Shown here in pieces: positions 59,095 through 64,000 of a stretch of 64,000 nucleotides of DNA. The notes beneath the pieces are model-generated. The model searched no databases. It was not told the DNA's origin and saw only the letters and a program-made list of their open reading frames with translations. The first letter of the stretch is position 1. Each line of letters opens with the position of its first letter. The DNA lies in the NCBI RefSeq assembly GCF_003319175.1, contig NZ_QOHK01000005.1, positions 186,001 through 250,000 of the forward strand, in the 5' to 3' direction. The position numbers were made by a program, and so were the translations under genes. Origin of the DNA: Blastococcus sp. TF02-8 (GTDB lineage Bacteria > Actinomycetota > Actinomycetes > Mycobacteriales > Geodermatophilaceae).

Positions 59095-61809
59095 TCAGTT
59101 CTCCCCGCCGATGCGGAAGCAGAAGACCGTGGCCGAGACCGAGCCCTTCGGGAGCTCCTCGGCGAACGGCTGGAACCGCTGGGCGGCCTGCAGCGACCGC
59201 GCGAACTGCTGCTGCTCCAGCTGCGCGTCGGCCACCTCGGCCTGCCGCACACCTCGGAAGCTTGCGGCGCTCTCGCTGGTCTGCGCCACCTGCTCGGTAC
59301 GCACACCCGTCTGGCCGGCGCTGTTCTGGATGACGCCCAGCAGTCCCCGGCCCTCGGCCGCGGAGCCCAGGTCCAGCAGCACCTTCTGCAGCTGCTCCTG
59401 CAGCGCCTGGGCGGCCGCCGCCTGCGACTGGTTGGCCAGCGTGATCTGCGCCGCCAGCTGTCCGATCGCCGCCTGGGCCGCGGCGTCGAGCTCCTGCTCA
59501 GCGGCGGCCTCGACCGCCGCCAGGCGTGCGGTCTGCGCGACGACGACGGCCTTGCCCTGCGCGAGCTGCTGCTCGGCGGACCCGTTGAGGCTCTCGCTCA
59601 TGCCCCTGGACAGGTCACCGAGCCCGCTGTCGGCCTCGTCGCGGGCCCCCTCGGCCTTGGACCGCGCGTCCTCGACCCTGCCGCGGGCGTCGGTGCGGAC
59701 GGCCCCCTCCGCCTCGTCGAGGATGGCCTGCAGACCGGTCTTGACCGAGCCGCGGTTCACCTCGAGCGCCTCGATGCTCTCCTTGAGCGCCTCGAGAGGT
59801 GCCTCCTCGGTGGCGCTGGGCTCGTCGAGCTGGCTCAGCAGCGCCACCAGCTGCGTCACCTGGGCGTCGAGCTGGCCGTCGAAGGCGCCGTCCACCTTCG
59901 TGGGAAGCCCGTCGATGAGCCGACCGACCGCGTCCAGGTCCTCGATCACGTCCGCCACGCCGGCGTCGGCCTTGCCGAGTCCGCCGAGAACAGCGAGCCT
60001 GTCGGCGTCGAGACCCGCCTGGACCGACGACTCGTAGGCGCCTTCGACCGCCGTCCCTGCGCAGGTCCTCCCGTCGATCGCCACGCGCACGGCGTCCTGG
60101 GCCGGGGTCGCGGCCGTGGCCGGGTCGGCGGGACAGGTCGACAGGACCAGCGCCCGGAGTCGCTCCAGGGCCTCGCTGTCCGGCCCGTTCAGGCGCGCGT
60201 CGATGACACCCCGCACCTCGTCGAGCGCCTGGTCCACCGACAGACCGTTCGTGAGCGGTGCGTTCAGCCGGTTCAGCGCCGCGGTCAGCTGCCCCCGGAG
60301 CTCCCCGACGATCCCGGGGAGGGCCTGCGGGGTCGTCCGCATCGTCTGCTGCAACGAGGCTGCCTGGCCCTTGAGCCCGGAGACGTCGCCCTCCAGCGTG
60401 GTGAGCCAGGTGCGCAGGTCGGTGACCAGGTCGAGGTCGAGCGTCGAGGAGATGTCCTGGCCGCGGGTCTTCACCTCGTCGGCGACGGTCTCGAGCTGGT
60501 CACCGGCGTCGACGAGGCGGCAGACGAGCGACTCCGAGCCGGCCGGGCAGTCCGCCGAGATTCCGATCGTGTCCTGCAGCGAGGCCTTCAGGTCCGCCAC
60601 GCAGTCACCGCTGGCGTCGGCGAGCTGCCGAAGCTGACGGCTGACCGTGTCGAGCTGACCCAGCAGGGTGCTGGCCGGCGGCTGCGCCGCCGCCTGGTCA
60701 CCGCAGGCCGTCGGAGGCGTGGGGCCGCTGGTCGGCGCCGGGGACCCGAAGAAGTCGAGGACGCCCTGCACGCTCTCGTCCAGCGCCCCGAGCGCGCTGC
60801 TGTTCGTGGCGCTGACCGTCGAGCCCATGGAGCTCTCGAGCGCGCGCAGGTCCCGCAGGACCGCTTGGGCGGAGGAGTCGACCGAGGCGGCGGTCGCACG
60901 CAGCGCCGTGGTGGCCGCCGCGCCGACCTGACCGGCGTTCACCGCGAGCGTCTCGCGCACCGTCTGCAGGCTGTCGGTCACCTGGGCCAGGGTGGCGTTG
61001 ACGTTCGCGATGAGGCCGATCGTGTGGTTCTCCGACCCCACGGTCTGCGCGGAGCCGCCGAAGATGTCGCTGACCAGGCGCGCGACCGAGTCGTCGGTCG
61101 CCACGCCCGGCTGCACGGCCAGGTTGATCGCGGGGAGCTCGAAGTCCTGCGCGTCCTGCACCAGCGTGAAGGTGGTGCTCGGCTGGAGGCGCGGCGGCGC
61201 GAGGATCGAGGCCCACTGGACCGTGGTCGCGTCGTCCTCGGTGGTGATCACGCCGTTGGTGGTGCCGGGTTCGGTCGCCGCGGCCTGCGGACGCACCAGC
61301 GTCGCGGCGCCGTCACCGGGGAGGACGGCGCTCGCGACGACGGTCATCGGCGTCGTCACGATCTCGTAGCTCTCGCGGGCCACGCCGTTGGCGTCGTACC
61401 GGAAGCGCTCGGGGCGGCCGGTCAGGTTCTGCACGGTCACGTTGATCTCGACCCGGCCGTCGACGCCCTCGACGTCGGCGAGGTCGGTGCCGACGCGGCC
61501 GTCGTGCCGCCACGAGGTCGTGACCCGGACGGGGAGGTCGCCGGCGTGCTCCGCGGGGTTCAGCGCGGTCGTCCGGGTCGTCGGGTCCTCGCCGTCCTCC
61601 CCGCGGCTGACCAGCGCGGAGGTGAGGCCGGTGACCGCGCCGTCGGACGCGAGCTCCACGGTGACCGCCTGCAGCGCTCGCTGCGGCGCCTCCTCGGCGA
61701 AGACGATCGGTGCCATGGCGGCACCGCCGCCGAGGAGCACCACGGTCGCCCCGGCCGTCACCCCCCAGCGGCGTCCTCGACCGGATCCGACCAGGCGTGT
61801 GCTGCCCAC
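59095..61809 (-). CDS. Large exported coiled-coil protein of the T7SS locus
   Basis: 904 aa, first gene of the operon (ATG 61809). One TM/signal helix near the N-terminus (WGVTAGATVVLLGGGAAMAPIVFA) is followed by a beta-rich part to about residue 250 and then long helical, coiled-coil stretches (LDTVSRQLRQLADASGDC, LEALKESIEALEVNRGSVK, QAAIGQLAAQITLANQSQAA), with six or more Cys. There is no C-terminal membrane domain. By size, topology and position it recalls EsaA/YueB of Firmicutes T7SSb, but EsaA has extra TMs, so homology is unproven. Confidence 0.75.
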   Translation of the reverse strand: MGSTRLVGSGRGRRWGVTAGATVVLLGGGAAMAPIVFAEEAPQRALQAVTVELASDGAVTGLTSALVSRGEDGEDPTTRTTALNPAEHAGDLPVRVTTSWRHDGRVGTDLADVEGVDGRVEINVTVQNLTGRPERFRYDANGVARESYEIVTTPMTVVASAVLPGDGAATLVRPQAAATEPGTTNGVITTEDDATTVQWASILAPPRLQPSTTFTLVQDAQDFELPAINLAVQPGVATDDSVARLVSDIFGGSAQTVGSENHTIGLIANVNATLAQVTDSLQTVRETLAVNAGQVGAAATTALRATAASVDSSAQAVLRDLRALESSMGSTVSATNSSALGALDESVQGVLDFFGSPAPTSGPTPPTACGDQAAAQPPASTLLGQLDTVSRQLRQLADASGDCVADLKASLQDTIGISADCPAGSESLVCRLVDAGDQLETVADEVKTRGQDISSTLDLDLVTDLRTWLTTLEGDVSGLKGQAASLQQTMRTTPQALPGIVGELRGQLTAALNRLNAPLTNGLSVDQALDEVRGVIDARLNGPDSEALERLRALVLSTCPADPATAATPAQDAVRVAIDGRTCAGTAVEGAYESSVQAGLDADRLAVLGGLGKADAGVADVIEDLDAVGRLIDGLPTKVDGAFDGQLDAQVTQLVALLSQLDEPSATEEAPLEALKESIEALEVNRGSVKTGLQAILDEAEGAVRTDARGRVEDARSKAEGARDEADSGLGDLSRGMSESLNGSAEQQLAQGKAVVVAQTARLAAVEAAAEQELDAAAQAAIGQLAAQITLANQSQAAAAQALQEQLQKVLLDLGSAAEGRGLLGVIQNSAGQTGVRTEQVAQTSESAASFRGVRQAEVADAQLEQQQFARSLQAAQRFQPFAEELPKGSVSATVFCFRIGGEN

Positions 61810-61976
61810 GAACGTTCTCCCCGCGCTCAGTCCGTCAGCCCATCCCCGAGCGCCGACGGACGACGGTCCAGGTCGTCATCGGTGGGACATCCGGGGTGGG
61901 TGTTCGCCGAGACAGTAGACGGACCGGTCCGTATCGGTCCATCCCTGGTTCAGCATCTGCGGACCGGCGCCGGACC

Positions 61977-62007
61977 GGGTCGGGTGCGACACGCGCGCAC
62001 CCGACCC
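61977..62007. terminator. Hairpin between the T7SS operon promoter region and the MDR gene
   Basis: A perfect 12-bp stem GGGTCGGGTGCG/CGCACCCGACCC with a 7-nt loop lies 33 bp beyond the MDR gene's stop on the same strand; it would insulate the T7SS operon from read-through. Confidence 0.7.
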
Positions 62008-62039
62008 TGGCACGGCGGGACCGACTCCGCCCGGCGAAC

Positions 62040-62975
62040 TCAGAAGGTGAGGACGAGCCGCCCGCGCACGCCGCCGGCCTCGAGCACGCGGTGCGCCTCG
62101 GCGGCCTGCTCGGCCGGGAAGGTGCGGGCCACGCGCAGGGTCACCACGCCGTCCTCCACCTGCTGGCGCAGCCGATCCAGCCCCTCCCGGTCCTCGGCGA
62201 CCTTCCGCACCAGCGTGGGGAAGAACCGCAGCCCCCGCTCCCCGTTGCCCCGGTAGCCGCGCACGGTCGCGACCGCTCCCCCGTCCCGCACCGCCGGCAG
62301 CACGAGCTCGTCCTGGACCGAGCCGTCGGCCAACCCGTGGACGCCGTCCGGGACGTGCTGCCGGATCCGATCGGCGACGTCGTCCCCACGGCGCACGACG
62401 ACATCGGCGCCCAGCGAGCGGACCAGTTCCTCGTCGGCCTCCGAGGCGTCGGCGACCACCGTCAGCCCGTCGGCCTTGGCCAGCTGGATCACGTAGCCGC
62501 CGTAGGCCCCCGCCGCGCCCGTGACCGCCAGGACCTCCCCCGGCTGCAGGCCCATGAGGTCGAGGGAGAACCGGGCGGTGAGCCCGTTCATCGGCAGCGT
62601 CGACGCCTCGACGGCGCTGGCTCCCTTCGGCGCCCGCACGACCGAGTTCGCCGGCAGGACCTTGTCCTCCCGGTAGGCGCCGTAGGGACCGAAGGGGACG
62701 ACGATGCCCATGGCGAGGTCGCCCACGGCCAGGTGGTCGACCCCTTCCCCCAGTTCGGTGACGACGCCGGCGACGTCCATGCCCGGCACCCACGGCGGCG
62801 TCTTCACCGGGTCCCTCTCGGCATAGGCACCGGAGCGGGCATGGGTGTCGGTCGGGCTGACCGCTGCCGCCGCCACCCGCAGCCGCACCTTACCCGGGCC
62901 GAGGGGCTCGGGCTCCACGTCGACGATGTGCAGGGCCTCCGGCCCACCGAACTCGGTCACTCCCGCAGCGCGCAT
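62040..62975 (-). CDS. NADPH-dependent MDR oxidoreductase
   Basis: 311 aa, quinone-oxidoreductase subgroup of medium-chain reductases, without structural zinc Cys. GroES-like domain: RVAAAAVSPTDTHARSGAY, PGMDVAGVVTELGEG. Rossmann domain: LAVTGAAGAYGGYVIQLAKADG. The end GVRGRLVLTF matches the family. It differs from the copy at 13676 in detail, so it is not a recent duplicate. Divergent from the ribbon-helix-helix gene. Confidence 0.88.
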   Translation of the reverse strand: MRAAGVTEFGGPEALHIVDVEPEPLGPGKVRLRVAAAAVSPTDTHARSGAYAERDPVKTPPWVPGMDVAGVVTELGEGVDHLAVGDLAMGIVVPFGPYGAYREDKVLPANSVVRAPKGASAVEASTLPMNGLTARFSLDLMGLQPGEVLAVTGAAGAYGGYVIQLAKADGLTVVADASEADEELVRSLGADVVVRRGDDVADRIRQHVPDGVHGLADGSVQDELVLPAVRDGGAVATVRGYRGNGERGLRFFPTLVRKVAEDREGLDRLRQQVEDGVVTLRVARTFPAEQAAEAHRVLEAGGVRGRLVLTF

Positions 62976-63030
62976 ACGACGTGCCTACCGCCTGCCCCGC
63001 GGGAACGCTCGATCGGGGCCCGGAGCCACC

Positions 63031-63093
63031 CTGATGTCACGTGACATCAGAACAGGGTTGTGGTGACGTCAATGTGATGTCATAGTGACGTCA
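63031..63093 (+). promoter_or_regulatory. Operator array and leaderless promoter of the ribbon-helix-helix gene
   Basis: A perfect 20-bp palindrome CTGATGTCACGTGACATCAG (63031-63050) is followed by three direct GTGAYGTCA units starting at 63063, 63074 and 63085, exactly 11 bp apart. TTGTGG (63058) and CATAGT (63081) are spaced 17 bp and would place the transcript start at or next to the ATG at 63093; no ribosome site precedes it. This is a typical layout for autoregulation by an RHH protein. Confidence 0.75.
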
Positions 63094-63605
63094 TGGACCT
63101 GACGCCCTTCGTCGAGCAACTCCGCCACGAGCTCACCGTCGCCGCCGAGGCCGGCGGCGAGGACGCCCGAGCCCTGGCCGAGCGACTCACCGCGCCGCTC
63201 GAGTCGTCGGTCCGCCTGGCTCTGCTCAGCGCGCTGTCGATGGCCGCCGAGGAGATCACCTCGCAGCTCGCCCCCGGCTCCGTCGACGTGCGCCTGCGCG
63301 GCGGCGACATCGGCTTCGCCGTCACCCACCCGCCGGCTCCCGAACCGGATCCCTCCCCCGCACCCGCTGCGGCGACGGCACCGGACACCGACGACGGCAG
63401 CACGATCCGGATCACCCTCCGGCTCCCCGAGACGCTCAAGTACCGCGTCGAGGAGGCCGCCGCGGAGTCCGGCTCGTCGGTGAACACCTGGCTGGTCCGA
63501 GCCGTCTCCACCGCACTGGACGCCGGCTCCCGCACTCCCCCGGCCGAGCCCCAGCGCAGCGGCCGGTGGTCGACCGGCCAGCAGTTCACGGGCTGGGCCC
63601 GCTAG
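63093..63605 (+). CDS. Ribbon-helix-helix DNA-binding protein
   Basis: 170 aa. The C-terminal part (residues 103-142) is an Arc/HicB-type RHH: STIRITLRLPETLKYRVEEAAAESGSSVNTWLVRAVSTAL. The N-terminal 65 aa are helical (FVEQLRHELTVAAEAGGEDARALAERL), possibly for multimerisation, then a Pro-Ala linker. It probably represses itself and the DUF4097 gene through the operator array overlapping its start. No toxin gene was recognised next to it. Confidence 0.85.
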   Translation: MDLTPFVEQLRHELTVAAEAGGEDARALAERLTAPLESSVRLALLSALSMAAEEITSQLAPGSVDVRLRGGDIGFAVTHPPAPEPDPSPAPAAATAPDTDDGSTIRITLRLPETLKYRVEEAAAESGSSVNTWLVRAVSTALDAGSRTPPAEPQRSGRWSTGQQFTGWAR

Positions 63606-63689
63606 CCCCGGCCTCTCCCGCTCCACCGCACCTCCACCCCGGCCGCCCGGCCGTGGGTGTCCCACCCGCGCCCTGAGGAGGGCACCGCC

Positions 63690-64000
63690 ATGCCCACGTT
63701 CCCGACCCCCGACCCCGTCACCGCCCGCATCGACCTCGCCGCCGGCACCGTGCGCGTGCGGGCAGAGGAGCGCACCACCACCGAGGTGGAGGTCCGCCCC
63801 GCGAACCCCGCGAAGACGGGCGACGTCCAGGCCGCGAAGGAGACCCGCGTCGAGTTCGCCGACGGCCGACTGCTCGTGACGACACCCCGCCGGCTCCGGC
63901 TGATGCTGTTCGGCCCGTCCGCCTCGGTCGAGATCGACGTCCGCCTCCCCGAGGGCTCGGAACTGCACGTCGAGTCCGGCTTCGGAGACGTCGACTGCGA
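63690..64000 (+). CDS. DUF4097-like beta-strand repeat protein (partial)
   Basis: ATG 63690 behind GAGGAGGGC; open to the window edge (103 codons seen). PTFPTPDPVTARIDLAAGTVRV, TRVEFADGRLLVTTPR and ASVEIDVRLPEGSELHVESGFGDV are alternating strands of the DUF4097/adhesin-like beta-solenoid. No signal peptide. It follows the RHH gene by 84 bp and is probably its regulated partner. The function of the family is unknown. Confidence 0.85.
   Translation, partial: MPTFPTPDPVTARIDLAAGTVRVRAEERTTTEVEVRPANPAKTGDVQAAKETRVEFADGRLLVTTPRRLRLMLFGPSASVEIDVRLPEGSELHVESGFGDVDC

Noticed and set aside
59035-62256. 1,073-codon plus-strand frame
   Set aside because: Antisense shadow of the 904-aa exported protein; composition is Arg/Leu/Gly noise.

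Overview
The window is very GC-rich, uses GTG starts and GTGA/ATGA stop-start overlaps freely, and carries the conserved actinobacterial order prfB-ftsE-ftsX-smpB with tmRNA nearby, a compact Tad locus and a type VII secretion (T7SS) locus. I read it as chromosome of a high-GC actinobacterium, probably Geodermatophilaceae-like; the family is an inference, the phylum is not. All coordinates and motifs were read by eye; no database was searched.

Layout. 1-3253: N-terminal part of a large secreted RHS/PA14 protein on the minus strand, cut by the window edge. 3464-3838: decayed GNAT gene. 3889-6580: methionine ABC importer metNIQ with a 24-codon Cys leader peptide. 6823-15083: housekeeping and small enzymes (RibD-C reductase, tmRNA, CorA, DASS carrier, VOC, amidohydrolase, YCII, quinone-reductase-like MDR, smpB). 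15198-18099: ftsX, ftsE, prfB. 18135-22888: a frameshifted PAS-GGDEF-EAL gene, cutA, small secreted proteins and a nitroreductase. 22907-27050: Tad/Flp pilus operon.

28100-44329 is an accessory island and the most unusual part. Most of it is one minus-strand, translationally coupled gene series that looks like an undescribed biosynthetic cluster: extended SDR, DegT aminotransferase, nucleotidyltransferase-fold protein, CobQ/BioD-like P-loop enzyme, ATP-grasp ligase and low-molecular-weight phosphatase, then ACP, a single ketosynthase, a fatty-acyl-reductase-like SDR, a two-gene ABC exporter, a second nucleotidyltransferase-fold protein, a helical protein and a START/cyclase-like protein. A Nudix hydrolase, a truncated NAD-binding dehydrogenase, a PPTase with a frameshifted N-terminus and a LuxR-type regulator accompany it. 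The island lies between two copies (27822-27916 and 44535-44612) of a repeat that also sits directly upstream of tadA (27075-27170), and a tadE fragment lies just inside the left copy. This suggests the island replaced the body of a second tad locus. No integrase or transposase is visible.

44663-47834: GNAT, SRPBCC, a ThDP enzyme with an EthD-like partner. 48047-61809: T7SS locus with a plus-strand WXG100 protein facing a minus-strand operon of a 904-aa exported helical protein, binding-protein-like lipoprotein, transmembrane Ser/Thr kinase with DFS in place of DFG, FHA-fused three-ATPase EccC/EssC-type motor, small WXG-like protein, candidate substrate and two unknown genes. 62040-64000: MDR oxidoreductase, then a ribbon-helix-helix gene preceded by an ordered operator array and probably translated from a leaderless mRNA, followed by a DUF4097-like gene cut by the window edge.

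Three genes contain apparent frameshifts or an internal stop (GNAT remnant, GGDEF-EAL, PPTase). These may be genuine decay or base-level sequencing errors; raw reads would settle it.
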